DNA of 64,000 nt from Variibacter gotjawalensis (GCF_002355335.1 NZ_AP014946.1:558001-622000), one strand, 5' to 3'. Counted from the first letter of the stretch, positions 17,767 through 25,319 are shown. A program made the numbers and translations. Notes: a model not told the origin generated them from the letters alone.

Positions 17767-17958
17767 TTTTTCAACGAGAGACCTCGCGATGGGTTACTCT
17801 CGATCTACGAGCCTTTAGCTTCGGCCAATCCGGCCTTGGGATACCCGCTAGCGGTTCGCTCAATCGCCAACCACTATCTTGTCTCGCGAAGAGCTTGTAT
17901 TTCCACTCGCTTAGGTCGACACGTCTTCTTCAGGCTGGCGTCCCGCGAGTTAGAAAAA

Positions 17959-19614
17959 GTGTCCGACAAAACTTCATCCGCGGCTCCAGCCGAACACGCC
18001 GCTCCCAGCGCGATCCCCAGCTATGTCTACGACCCCGAGCGCCTGAAGGCGTTGGACGGTTACGCGATTTTAGACACCGAGCCCGAGCCGGGATTTGACG
18101 ACATCGTTCAACTGGCGATGTTTATCTGCGAAGCGCCTGTCGCATTGGTCAGTTTGGTCACGAGTGACCGACAGTGGTTCAAAGCACACGCCGGATTTGA
18201 GCCGTGCGAGACCGATCTCAACTCTTCGGTCTGCGCTCATGTTCTGGTCGAGCGAGACGTCCTCGTCATAAACGACCTGACCAAAGACCGCCGGACGAGC
18301 GCGAACCCGCTTGTCATGAACGACCCCGGCATTCGCTTTTACGCCGGCGCACCTCTTGCGAACGCCGAGGGTCACGTCCTCGGCAGCCTATGCGTCATCG
18401 ATACGACACCTCGGCCGCAAGGGCTGAGCGCCGCGCAAGTGGCCGGCCTCCGTCAATTGGCATCGCAAGTCATTTCGCAACTCGAGCTTCGGCGCGCGGT
18501 GATCGTGCAGCGAGGCTACATCGTCGAGCAGCAGCGAGCAGAAGTCCGTCGCAATGCGCTTTTGCAGATCGGCGACAAACTTCGCGACGCCGAGTCTATG
18601 GACGAGGTGACGCAATTTGCGTCGTCGATCGTTGCCGCGACCTTGGGTGCGAGCCGCGCCGGTTTCGGTTTGCTGTCGGAGGACGGTGAATACGTCGACA
18701 TCGCGCAGGATTGGACGTCTGAAGATCAGATAAGCGTGAGCGGCCGACATCGCTTCGCGGACTACGGCAGACTAGCCGACGACCTCATCGCAGGACTGCC
18801 GCTCGTCATCTCAGACGTGACGACCGATGAGCGCACGGCCGCCGACCCATCCCGATTGCTGAAGCTCAACATCAGATCGCTGATCAACCTGGTCGTTTTC
18901 GATCACGGGAGACCGGCCGCACTCTTCTTCGTTCACTTCGACACGGTTACTGAATGGCCGCAGGAAGTGCTGACGTTCCTGCGGAATGTCGCGGATCGCG
19001 TCGAGAACGGCGTTGCTCGATTGAAGGCCGAACGGCAGCAACGCGTTCTCAATCACGAACTGAGTCATCGCATGAAGAATACGATGGCAATGGTTCAAGC
19101 CGTAGCGCGGCAGACGCTGAAGGGCCTCGACGACAAAGCCGCCGTCGATGCATTTGTTGATCGTCTCCACGCCCTCTCGGCAGCGCATGACGTCCTTTTG
19201 GCAGGTAGCTGGTTGTCCGCCGATCTGCGCGAGGTTGTCGGCAACGTGACCGCAGCCCTCGGCAGCGATCGGTTCAAACTGACCGGAGCCGCGATGACGA
19301 TAGGCCCGAGGGCTACGCTGTCGCTGTCACTGCTGCTTCATGAGCTGTCGACAAATGCCGTGAAATACGGCGCCCTTTCCAACGATCTTGGCGTGGTCGA
19401 TCTATCGTGGCGCGTGGACGACGCGACCAAGGAACTGGTAATCGACTGGCGGGAAAGCGGCGGTCCTACCGTCGGGCCTCCGAGCCAGAAAGGCTTCGGC
19501 TCTCGACTGATCGCGATGGGGCTTATTGGAACCGGTGGCGTGACGCTGAGTTATCACACTTCAGGCCTGCACGGTGAATTCCGTGCGCCACTGCTGGAAG
19601 TGCAGGCGTCATGA
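17959..19614 (+). CDS. HWE-family sensor histidine kinase with two GAF domains
   Basis: With start GTG 17959 the product has 551 residues and no membrane segments. GAF domain 1 spans about 35-175 (PVALVSLVTSDRQWFKAHAG, then FYAGAPLANAEGHVLGSLCV) and GAF domain 2 about 200-345. The HWE kinase core has His370 in LNHELSHRMKNTMAMVQAV and the N-box in LLHELSTNAVKYGALS (Asn466), with GFGSRLIAMGL as the glycine loop. It is a soluble sensor, and the first GAF resembles those in light or redox kinases. The frame is open to 17836, so the start is uncertain. It overlaps the following receiver by ATGA. Confidence 0.88.
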   Translation: MSDKTSSAAPAEHAAPSAIPSYVYDPERLKALDGYAILDTEPEPGFDDIVQLAMFICEAPVALVSLVTSDRQWFKAHAGFEPCETDLNSSVCAHVLVERDVLVINDLTKDRRTSANPLVMNDPGIRFYAGAPLANAEGHVLGSLCVIDTTPRPQGLSAAQVAGLRQLASQVISQLELRRAVIVQRGYIVEQQRAEVRRNALLQIGDKLRDAESMDEVTQFASSIVAATLGASRAGFGLLSEDGEYVDIAQDWTSEDQISVSGRHRFADYGRLADDLIAGLPLVISDVTTDERTAADPSRLLKLNIRSLINLVVFDHGRPAALFFVHFDTVTEWPQEVLTFLRNVADRVENGVARLKAERQQRVLNHELSHRMKNTMAMVQAVARQTLKGLDDKAAVDAFVDRLHALSAAHDVLLAGSWLSADLREVVGNVTAALGSDRFKLTGAAMTIGPRATLSLSLLLHELSTNAVKYGALSNDLGVVDLSWRVDDATKELVIDWRESGGPTVGPPSQKGFGSRLIAMGLIGTGGVTLSYHTSGLHGEFRAPLLEVQAS

Positions 19615-19973
19615 CCGGCAAAAAGACGATCCTTATTGTCGAAGATGAGCCGCTCCTCAGGATGGCGGCTGTCGATATGGTCGAAAACGCCGGCTATGAC
19701 AGTGTCGAGGCGGCCAACGCGACCGAAGCGATCTCAATTCTCGAAAAGCGGACAGATATTAGGGTTGTCCTGTCGGACATCGACATGCCGATGGGCATTG
19801 ATGGAATGCGGCTGGCTGCGCTGATACGCGACCGCTGGCCCCCGATCGAGATCATTTTGGTATCGGGTCACGTCAGGGCGCCCGACTTACAGTTGCCGGC
19901 GCGCACCGTGTTCTTCTCCAAGCCTTATCGCGAAGATGACGTTGTCGCTGCGATCAACAAGTTCGCAGCATAG
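19611..19973 (+). CDS. Receiver-only response regulator, partner of the HWE kinase
   Basis: The 120-residue CheY-like domain has the acidic pocket (ILIVEDE, 11-13), phosphoacceptor Asp56 in VLSDIDMPMGIDG, Ser in LVSGHV and Lys in FFSKPY. It overlaps the kinase stop by 4 bases (ATGA), so the two are translationally coupled and form a two-component pair. With no output domain the effect must pass through protein contact or a phosphorelay. In Hyphomicrobiales such HWE kinase/receiver pairs often feed the PhyR-EcfG stress response; that link is inference here. Confidence 0.88.
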   Translation: MTGKKTILIVEDEPLLRMAAVDMVENAGYDSVEAANATEAISILEKRTDIRVVLSDIDMPMGIDGMRLAALIRDRWPPIEIILVSGHVRAPDLQLPARTVFFSKPYREDDVVAAINKFAA

Positions 19974-20003
19974 CGCGCAAGACGCCGCATTTCCGCTGGC
20001 TCG

Positions 20004-20846
20004 CTAGGCATGAGCCGAGGCCGTCGACGCAGCGACATCCGAATTGCTGACTTCGTAAGTCCAGACACGGAATGATTTCAGAAGATGCGGGCCGAACGAA
20101 TTGATCAGCGGGATATCGGCTGCATCGCGTCCGCGCGCCACGACGATACGGCCGATGCGCGGAATGTTGTTGCGCGGATCGAAGGCGTACCAGCGGTCGC
20201 CGAGAAACACTTCGATCCATGCGCTGAAATCCATCGGGTCGACGACCGGTACGCCGATGTCGCCCAGATGTCCGTTGACGTAGCGCGCCGGAATGTTGAG
20301 GCAGCGGCATAACGTCAGGGCAAGGTGTGCATAATCGCGGCACACGCCGACGCGTTCATTGAAGGCTTCAAAGGCCGTGCGCGTCGAACGCGCCTGCTGA
20401 TAGTCGAACTTGATGTGTCGGTGCACGAAATCGCAAACCGCTTGGACGCGCCCCCAACCCGGCGGCGTTTTGCCGAACATGTCCCATGCGGTCTGGCTCA
20501 ATTTGTCGGTCTCGCAATAGCGGCTGCCGATCAGGTAAACGAGACACTCGTCGGGCAGCGCGTCGATCGGCACTTCGCGCGCATCGTAAGCCGGCGGCTC
20601 TGGCACGCCGCTATCTTCGATCGTCGCGTCGCTTCTGATCGTCAGATCGCCTGTTGGCGCGACGAGCCGTCGGCACACGTTCCCGAACAGGTCGTGATAA
20701 AGCGACATAGCGACAGGGGGCTCCGTGACAACGACTTCCGGCACGCGAATATCGCCGTCACGCTCGGCATTTATCGAGAGAAGACACACCAACGCTGTCG
20801 GCTGTTCGCAATTGATTTTAATCTCGTAGCCGTAGCGTATCAGCAT
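20004..20846 (-). CDS. Transglutaminase-like protein with altered catalytic His position
   Basis: The 280-residue soluble product has a transglutaminase-like domain. The Cys motif is GVCRDYAHLALTLCRCLNIP near residue 175, followed by ARYVNGHLGD. The third motif reads MDFSAWIEVFLGDRWYAFDP where the family usually has DFHAW, so Ser replaces the catalytic His; the Asp (FDPRN) is present. Such domains act as cysteine proteases or amidases on proteins or peptides. Whether this copy is active is open. ATG 20846 (MLIRYGYEI) is chosen because the N-terminal beta domain begins there. It is convergent with the response regulator. Confidence 0.82.
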   Translation of the reverse strand: MLIRYGYEIKINCEQPTALVCLLSINAERDGDIRVPEVVVTEPPVAMSLYHDLFGNVCRRLVAPTGDLTIRSDATIEDSGVPEPPAYDAREVPIDALPDECLVYLIGSRYCETDKLSQTAWDMFGKTPPGWGRVQAVCDFVHRHIKFDYQQARSTRTAFEAFNERVGVCRDYAHLALTLCRCLNIPARYVNGHLGDIGVPVVDPMDFSAWIEVFLGDRWYAFDPRNNIPRIGRIVVARGRDAADIPLINSFGPHLLKSFRVWTYEVSNSDVAASTASAHA

Positions 20847-20898
20847 CAAGCGTGCGTCTTTCGTGTCGTTGACGTTGGAGTATCGTGATCGTTCGATC

Positions 20899-21084
20899 TT
20901 ATTGGTGCGTGTCGCGGAGGTAGCGCTTGACGTCATTGGACTCAGGTCCCACCAAAGCCACAGCGCTTTTGAGCTGCTTCGGCGTGATGGCAAGAGCCTC
21001 CGTCCAGTGCTTCATCTCTTGCTCTTCGTTGACGTTGATTCGGGTGCGGATTGGCTTGTCGCGGTTCGCGGTACGGTCGGCCAT
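20899..21084 (-). CDS. DUF3606-type small protein, 61 aa
   Basis: The product is a small basic/acidic cytosolic protein (MADRTANRDKPIRTRINV, NEEQEMKHWTEALAITPKQL, AVALVGPESNDVKRYL). The pattern RINVNEEQEMKHW...T..QL..AV..VG....DV..YL is that of DUF3606 domain proteins, which are common in Hyphomicrobiales, look HTH-like and have no proven function. AAGGACG lies upstream of ATG 21084. It is one of a row of very short minus-strand genes. Confidence 0.78.
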   Translation of the reverse strand: MADRTANRDKPIRTRINVNEEQEMKHWTEALAITPKQLKSAVALVGPESNDVKRYLRDTHQ

Positions 21085-21299
21085 GCTTTGACGTCCTTCT
21101 TTCAACAATCGCGAAGCGCGGATTGGCTCCGGAAAACGAGATCTGGCTGCGAGCCGGTCCCGACGATGCATGCCAGAACCGGCCGCGCCTGAGCACCGCA
21201 ACAGTCGAAACCGACTGTCGGGCGCAAGGCCATTATCCAATCGCAGTGCATCGCTCACGCGAAACAGCAGCAATCAGCCCATAGAGATCTGCGACGCGG

Positions 21300-21407
21300 T
21301 CAGCGCACGAGTGGGGCTAGAACGGCGAGCACGCCGATTAGGAAGACCAGCCCGATCAACGCGTAGAGACGCTGAACCGGCGTTCCAAATTTGCTTATTG
21401 CAGACAT
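21300..21407 (-). CDS. 35-residue single-pass membrane protein with structured leader
   Basis: The sequence from ATG 21407 to TGA at 21300-21302 encodes MSAISKFGTPVQRLYALIGL followed by VFLIGVLAVLAPLVR. It has a short positive N-terminal part and one membrane helix (about residues 14-34). GGGAGC stands 5 bases before the ATG, an excellent ribosome-binding site. Upstream lies copy A of the repeated leader element, whose CTCCC can pair with that site. The function is unknown; the gene is real by coding pattern, start signal and leader conservation. Confidence 0.7.
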   Translation of the reverse strand: MSAISKFGTPVQRLYALIGLVFLIGVLAVLAPLVR

Positions 21408-21464
21408 CGAAAGCTCCCAGCGTTGCAGGCGGGAGCGCAATTTGTCTCTCAGGCGTCAGCGCCC
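21408..21464 (-). promoter_or_regulatory. SD-sequestering leader element, copy A
   Basis: On the minus strand, the order towards the ATG at 21407 is a GGGCGCTGACGC segment, core CTGAGAGAC (21444-21452), GCTCCC (21431-21436) and the ribosome-binding site GGGAGC (21413-21418). The last two form a perfect 6-bp stem with a 12-base loop. Copies B and C share the same order. Confidence 0.65.
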
Positions 21465-21547
21465 GTTCGTATTCGTGGCCGACGATGAAATGAACGTAGC
21501 ATGCTTCCGGACGACTTAATATCGCAATCGCCGACCCGCGACCGCGC

Positions 21548-21817
21548 TCAAGTTCGCTGATAGACGATCTGGTTGTGGCCGCCATCGCGTTCGAGAGCCT
21601 TCTCAAGCTCAGCATGATCGATAGTCCACATCTCGGTCGTCGACCTGTTTCCGACGTGGATCATCGTTGCGATCCTTCGGTAGACCGGAAACGACAGCTC
21701 TTCGATGCACTCCTCATCGATCGACAATCGATACGTTCCGGCCGGTAGTTCGCGATCGACCGCCGTCAAAACAAATGGGTGGCGGAATGTCACCGCAGCA
21801 TCGCGCGACCGTATCAC
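21548..21817 (-). CDS. Hypothetical protein, 89 aa
   Basis: No named family. The product is a small beta-rich soluble protein: MIRSRDAAVTFRHPFVLTAV, then DRELPAGTYRLSIDEECIEE, then LSFPVYRRIATMIHV. The pattern ELPAGTY.L..DEE.IE.LSFP.YRR recurs in short uncharacterised proteins of Bradyrhizobium relatives in my recollection. Its ATG overlaps the stop of the preceding minus-strand gene by 4 bases (ATGA), so the two form an operon under leader copy B. No signal peptide. Confidence 0.75.
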   Translation of the reverse strand: MIRSRDAAVTFRHPFVLTAVDRELPAGTYRLSIDEECIEELSFPVYRRIATMIHVGNRSTTEMWTIDHAELEKALERDGGHNQIVYQRT

Positions 21818-22098
21818 GGTATCAACCGCGCGAGATCAACTCGCGCTGTGTACGCGATTTCATGGGACAGGGTCGCTGTCTCAATCGCAACGTCGGCGCG
21901 CGTTTTGGCTTCGCTCTCGCGTACATTCGCAACGATGTATAAGCGCTTGGCGCCGCGCCAAAGCTCGACGGTTTGATTGGCCGCACGGTTGCGAGCCTGC
22001 GAGATCGCGGCGTCTAACGTATGGATTGAGCTCAGCGCGATAGGCTCGCGATGGCGGCCGTCTGCGGAAAGCGGAAAAATTCGGAAGACGTTTGACAT
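21814..22098 (-). CDS. Hypothetical protein, 94 aa, under leader element B
   Basis: No named family. The soluble product reads MSNVFRIFPLSADGRHREPI, then ALSSIHTLDAAISQARNRAA, with later strands (QTVELWRGAKRLYIVANV). It may be a small alpha/beta fold. ATG 22098 is preferred over TTG 22104 because AGGAG precedes it at the right distance. It is the first gene of a two-gene unit with the 89-residue gene (4-base overlap). The leader holds copy B of the repeated element, suggesting translational control. Confidence 0.72.
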   Translation of the reverse strand: MSNVFRIFPLSADGRHREPIALSSIHTLDAAISQARNRAANQTVELWRGAKRLYIVANVRESEAKTRADVAIETATLSHEIAYTARVDLARLIP

Positions 22099-22156
22099 CG
22101 CCAACTCCTCTGCCTCGAGGCGGGAGCGCGGTCGCGTCTCTCAGTCGCCGACGCCC
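22099..22156 (-). promoter_or_regulatory. SD-sequestering leader element, copy B
   Basis: Minus-strand order: GGGCGTCGGCGA, core CTGAGAGAC (22136-22144), GCTCCC (22122-22127), a GCCTC/GAGGC hairpin, then GAGGAG (22105-22110) before ATG 22098. The CTCC/GGAG pairing is only 4 bp plus a possible G-U, weaker than in copies A and C. Confidence 0.6.
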
Positions 22157-22304
22157 AAAAACTTGGCCAGCGATACTCGATACATGGGAAGCCGGCATCC
22201 GAAGCGAAAGGCTTAAAAGGCCGTGATGTGGCGATATTCGTAGATAACCCTACTTTGTCGGGTTACGAGAGACTACATTCAACTATTGCCGACTTGCGTC
22301 GTTC

Positions 22305-22363
22305 TGGCGTCGGCAGCTGAGAGACCGACAGTGCTCCCGCCCCACAGCGATGGAGCACGTGTC
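22305..22363 (+). promoter_or_regulatory. SD-sequestering leader element, copy C (orphan)
   Basis: Plus-strand order: TGGCGTCGGCAG, core CTGAGAGAC (22317-22325), GTGCTCC (22331-22337), then GGAGCAC (22352-22358) before ATG 22364. The 7-bp stem is perfect and differs in sequence from copy A's stem. No convincing gene follows: the frame from 22364 runs antisense to the gene at 22373-22564. Confidence 0.55.
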
Positions 22364-22372
22364 ATGCCCGTA

Positions 22373-22564
22373 TTATCGTTTAGTCTCTGCCAGCTTCAGC
22401 CACTCGCCGGCCTCGCGCAGCATCTGCGCTTTCCGGTCAAGGTCCTTCACGGCATCCGCGCGCGCCATCAAGTCTTTCGCTTTGGCGAAACACTCTTCCG
22501 GGCTGGGCAACCGATCCTTCTTTGGAAAAATGAGAATCTTCCCCTTTTCCTTGTCCTCGGTCAT
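22373..22564 (-). CDS. Hypothetical small helical protein, 63 aa
   Basis: No named family. The charged soluble product begins MTEDKEKGKILIFPKKDRLP and continues with two amphipathic helices (ECFAKAKDLMARADAVKDLD, AQMLREAGEWLKLAETKR). Balanced charge, helical periodicity and GGGAGC before ATG 22564 support coding. The opposite strand is open too, reading into the 22688 gene, but that frame has the composition of an antisense shadow. The element-C transcript would be antisense to this gene. Confidence 0.7.
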   Translation of the reverse strand: MTEDKEKGKILIFPKKDRLPSPEECFAKAKDLMARADAVKDLDRKAQMLREAGEWLKLAETKR

Positions 22565-22687
22565 CGGCGTCGCTCCCTCTGGCGGTCGCGCTATTTGACG
22601 CCGGGTCCATTAGATATCATTTTTGGCCGAGCCGTCTATGTCGACGCAGCAAACCCCTCCCGCGTATCAGAGGGCGAGAGGGAACCG

Positions 22688-22867
22688 ATGCTGGCCAGTG
22701 ACCGCTCCAAGGACATCGAGCGCAAGATCAAAGAGTATCTCGAAGAAGCCGCCGATTGCGAAAATCGAGCCGATCGATCGACCACGGCTGAGGGCCGACT
22801 CTACTGGCAGGAGCTTGCCGACCGATGGCGCACGCTTGTCGTGCAATTCAGAGATAAGAAGCCTTAG
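22688..22867 (+). CDS. Hypothetical small helical protein, 59 aa
   Basis: No named family. The product MLASDRSKDIERKIKEYLEE, then AADCENRADRSTTAEGRLYW, QELADRWRTLVVQFRDKKP is a helical hairpin of the kind common in Bradyrhizobium relatives (pattern EYL..A..CE..A......G...W..LA..W..LA). GAGAGGGAACCG precedes ATG 22688, and an upstream CCCTC (22655-22659) could pair with the GAGGG of that site. The frame is open upstream to 22286, but no conserved sequence is seen there. Confidence 0.72.
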   Translation: MLASDRSKDIERKIKEYLEEAADCENRADRSTTAEGRLYWQELADRWRTLVVQFRDKKP

Positions 22868-22875
22868 AGCGAGAC

Positions 22876-23235
22876 TTACGGCTCCACCTTTGGCTCCCGT
22901 TCCAGCATCAATGCTTCATCGCGGTAGCTCTGTGCGAGCCGCTTCGCGGCGCGCCATTGCGGCCCCGTATTCTCGCGCAAAGCTTCATCGATCTCCTGCG
23001 CTCTCCGGCGAAGAATGTGAGAACGGCTGTGCGGTGCGACCGTCGCGATCCGGATCTCATTCGGCGTGTCGTCAACGCGACGCGTGCCGTCCCAAAGCGC
23101 GACGCCGAGTTCGCCGGCGCGGCGGCGCGCGGCCTCCCAAGCTTGCCGATCGTCCGCGGCCTTCAGAAATTCGGCCGGGCGAGCAGTCTTGCCGGTGAAC
23201 GGATCGGAAAACGCAGCACGATAAATCTTCAGCAT
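22876..23235 (-). CDS. Hypothetical protein, 119 aa
   Basis: No named family. The soluble product MLKIYRAAFSDPFTGKTARP is followed by helices rich in Ala and Arg (QAWEAARRRAGELGVALWDG) and a basic, charged C terminus (AAKRLAQSYRDEALMLERE). ATG 23235 is chosen because GGGGAGC stands correctly before it; the upstream codon at 23274 has no site. It is convergent with the 59-residue gene, 8 bases apart. Confidence 0.65.
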   Translation of the reverse strand: MLKIYRAAFSDPFTGKTARPAEFLKAADDRQAWEAARRRAGELGVALWDGTRRVDDTPNEIRIATVAPHSRSHILRRRAQEIDEALRENTGPQWRAAKRLAQSYRDEALMLEREPKVEP

Positions 23236-23282
23236 TTGACAGCTCCCCTGTAAGAAGCGGCCCCCAAAATACAAAGAATTGG

Positions 23283-23507
23283 TTAGCCTTGCAGCGAACG
23301 GATCTGCTCAGTGATGCGCGACGCTTCGTTCAAGCGCACGGCAAGATGCACGGAGCCGTCTTCGGTCTTAACCGCGATCAGAATGACGTCTGGATTATTC
23401 TCGGCACGCGTGACCGTCCAATCAGACTCGGTAAACATGACGGACGTGCGCACACAGCCCTTGAGCGTGGCCTGAGTTTCCTCGCCGATCTCGGCATCTC
23501 GCGACAT
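23283..23507 (-). CDS. Hypothetical protein, 74 aa
   Basis: No named family. The soluble product has MSRDAEIGEETQATLKGCVR, SDWTVTRAENNPDVILIAVK and a C-terminal helix (LNEASRITEQIRSLQG), an alpha/beta mini-domain. ATG 23507 follows GGAGATTTCG, the best start; two codons further upstream lack a site. It is one of the row of short genes between 20.9 and 25.6 kb. Confidence 0.6.
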   Translation of the reverse strand: MSRDAEIGEETQATLKGCVRTSVMFTESDWTVTRAENNPDVILIAVKTEDGSVHLAVRLNEASRITEQIRSLQG

Positions 23508-23598
23508 CGAAATCTCCATCGCTTGCGAAAGCGGCACCCGTTGCCGGGCGACGGACAACGGATGCCGCCTTCGCTGCGTTCTGCGATGCAGGCGCGGG

Positions 23599-23961
23599 CT
23601 AGTCGATGATGCGAACGATCCGGCGCGTACGCGGCTCGACGATGACGCGGCGCTCGTTCACGTAGGCATACGCATAGTCGCGATGCTCGGGAATGACCGT
23701 GACCTCGACCTCGGTCGGCAGCGGTTCGCCGACGACGATCTCGCGTTCGACGCGTACGGAACGGCGCGTGGGCGCACCGGTCACGAAGTTGATGACTGCG
23801 CCCGGCACCGCGATCGCCGAGTCGACGACGCCACCAACGGCGCTACCAACCGTCTCTCCTGGAGCCGGCGCGCGACGCTCTTCAATGACCGTCGTCTGCG
23901 CCATCGCAGCCATCGTCGAAAGCAGCACAGCGGCTGTCGTAAGTGTGGTGAGCTTCTTCAT
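23599..23961 (-). CDS. Exported DUF1236 family protein
   Basis: The 120-residue product has a signal peptide (MKKLTTLTTAAVLLSTMAAM, cleavage near AMAQ). Its C-terminal DUF1236 repeat is VEVTVIPEHRDYAYAYVNER, then RVIVEPRTRRIVRIID. DUF1236 proteins are periplasmic and uncharacterised in Hyphomicrobiales. GGGAGACAATC precedes ATG 23961, and in-frame upstream codons to 24027 are not needed. The same domain ends the 233-residue protein at 24236, suggesting a functional pair. Confidence 0.85.
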   Translation of the reverse strand: MKKLTTLTTAAVLLSTMAAMAQTTVIEERRAPAPGETVGSAVGGVVDSAIAVPGAVINFVTGAPTRRSVRVEREIVVGEPLPTEVEVTVIPEHRDYAYAYVNERRVIVEPRTRRIVRIID

Positions 23962-23998
23962 GATTGTCTCCCGTCTGAAGTGCTTGTGTTTGCGTAGA

Positions 23999-24208
23999 TT
24001 AGTTATGGTGATGGTGACGGTGACCACGCTTGATCACGACCACCTTTTTGGTGTGTCCGCGATGCATGCCGCGACCATGATGATGATGACCGTGGCTGTG
24101 CTTGATGATGACCTTCTTGCGCACGACTTCGGCGTTGGCCGAAGACATCATCGGCGTCACGGCAAACAGAGCGGCAAGCGCCGTCGTTACGAGTGCGAGC
24201 TTTCGCAT
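23999..24208 (-). CDS. Exported basic His-rich peptide, 69 aa
   Basis: The product has a signal peptide (MRKLALVTTALAALFAVTPM, cleavage after SANA). The mature part of about 43 residues is dominated by His, Lys, Arg and Val (VVRKKVIIKHSHGHHHHGRG, then HTKKVVVIKRGHRHHHHN). It could bind metal or polyanions at the envelope. It resembles the 85-residue protein at 25353 in its VKKKV/VVIKR repeats. AAGGAG lies before ATG 24208. No family name known to me. Confidence 0.75.
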   Translation of the reverse strand: MRKLALVTTALAALFAVTPMMSSANAEVVRKKVIIKHSHGHHHHGRGMHRGHTKKVVVIKRGHRHHHHN

Positions 24209-24235
24209 CGTTGATCTCCTTGTGATTGTTGAACG

Positions 24236-24937
24236 TTAGGCTTCGATGACAGCAACGATACGCAGTGTGCGCGGATCGATGATCACAACCTCGTCGCCGA
24301 CGAGGATGTACTTGTAGCCGCGGTAGCGCGGAACAAATTCGACGATTTCGGGCGGCAGAACGTAGATCCGCTGCGAGCGCGGAACCGACGTGCCGACCGA
24401 CAGCGAGAAGTTCACGCGATCGACGCGACCGCTACGGAAGACCTCACGGCGCTCACGAATCCGCGTGCGCTGTTCGGTGTTGATCTCGACGCTCGTTGCC
24501 GGAGCCGCACCCGTATTCGCGCTGCGATCCCGTTCACCGCCGCGTTCACGATCGCCACGCGTCTGGCGTTCGTTACGATCGGCCGGACGCTGCGATTCTT
24601 GACGCGAACGCGTCGGCGCGCCTTGGTCGCGCGGTTCTGCGGCACGCTGATCTTGCTGACGGCGGCCGCCCTGATCGTTGGCTGCCGGCGCTTCACGCTG
24701 CGAAGAGCGATCGCCGCGATCGCCGCCCTGACGCGACGGAGTTCCGGCCTTCGGAGCACGCGGCTCCTGACCACGCTGTTCCGGCGCAGCGCTTGGCGTG
24801 CGTTCGGCGGGCTGAGAAGGATTGGAAGGTTGAGCCGATGGCGCCGACGCTGCCGGCGGGCTCGTTTGCGCTTGTGCCAGTGGCGTGGCGAGTAAGATAG
24901 CTAAGGCTGCCGTAGAGCTAAGAAGCTTAGTGTTCAT
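24236..24937 (-). CDS. Exported Pro/Gln/Arg-rich protein with C-terminal DUF1236 domain
   Basis: The 233-residue product has a signal peptide (MNTKLLSSTAALAILLATPL, cleavage near AQAQ). A long disordered region of Ala, Pro, Gln, Arg and Gly (residues 25-150) follows, then the DUF1236 domain (RIYVLPPEIVEFVPRYRGYK, YILVGDEVVIIDPRTLRIV). It probably spans the periplasm or is cell-wall associated; the function is unknown. It shares its C-terminal domain with the gene at 23599. ATG 24937 has AGGAG upstream. No promoter consensus was found in the 260 bases upstream (24938-25197), which hold a GCAGGT/ACCTGC hairpin and no gene I can support. Confidence 0.82.
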   Translation of the reverse strand: MNTKLLSSTAALAILLATPLAQAQTSPPAASAPSAQPSNPSQPAERTPSAAPEQRGQEPRAPKAGTPSRQGGDRGDRSSQREAPAANDQGGRRQQDQRAAEPRDQGAPTRSRQESQRPADRNERQTRGDRERGGERDRSANTGAAPATSVEINTEQRTRIRERREVFRSGRVDRVNFSLSVGTSVPRSQRIYVLPPEIVEFVPRYRGYKYILVGDEVVIIDPRTLRIVAVIEA

Positions 24938-25197
24938 GTTGGCTCTCCTGATGGTGCAGGCCTTGCGGGTCTGCAGGCGCCGCGCAGGTTTGCGACCTGC
25001 GACGCCCCCTCTAGCCAGGATGGCTGCGACTACAATCGCGATGGTCGCGAACCGTTCCGCAAATTCTTCGGCGCTTTGTGACGCTTTGTTGCGATCTGTT
25101 TCGATCGCGAATTGGCGCGCAGCTTCAACGCTTTGCGTGTTTGAACCGCCGCCTCAAACCCGCCATCGAGATGACTGTTCGTTCAAGTATGCGAAGC

Positions 25198-25305
25198 TCA
25201 GCCCAAGCTATTGATGACAACGCCGGCAGCCGCGACAGCTGTCGTTAGTGCCGTCGTCAAAGCGAGCATGAAGCCGATCAGGCGAAGCCGGTGCGTATCG
25301 ACCAT
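25198..25305 (-). CDS. 35-residue single-pass membrane protein
   Basis: From ATG 25305 to TGA at 25198-25200 the frame reads MVDTHRLRLIGFMLALTTAL then TTAVAAAGVVINSLG: a short basic N terminus and one membrane helix (residues 9-32). GGGAGG stands 5 bases before the ATG, and a terminator for the upstream gene (25320-25344) lies just before it. Function unknown. It is one of two tiny membrane genes in this block and is not similar in sequence to the first. Confidence 0.65.
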   Translation of the reverse strand: MVDTHRLRLIGFMLALTTALTTAVAAAGVVINSLG

Positions 25306-25319
25306 TGCGACCTCCCGCG

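Noticed and set aside
22364-22867. A 167-residue gene starting after leader copy C
   Set aside because: Its first two thirds are antisense to a better gene and lack conserved-looking sequence, and the last third has its own start and ribosome-binding site at 22688. It is kept only as a question in the findings.
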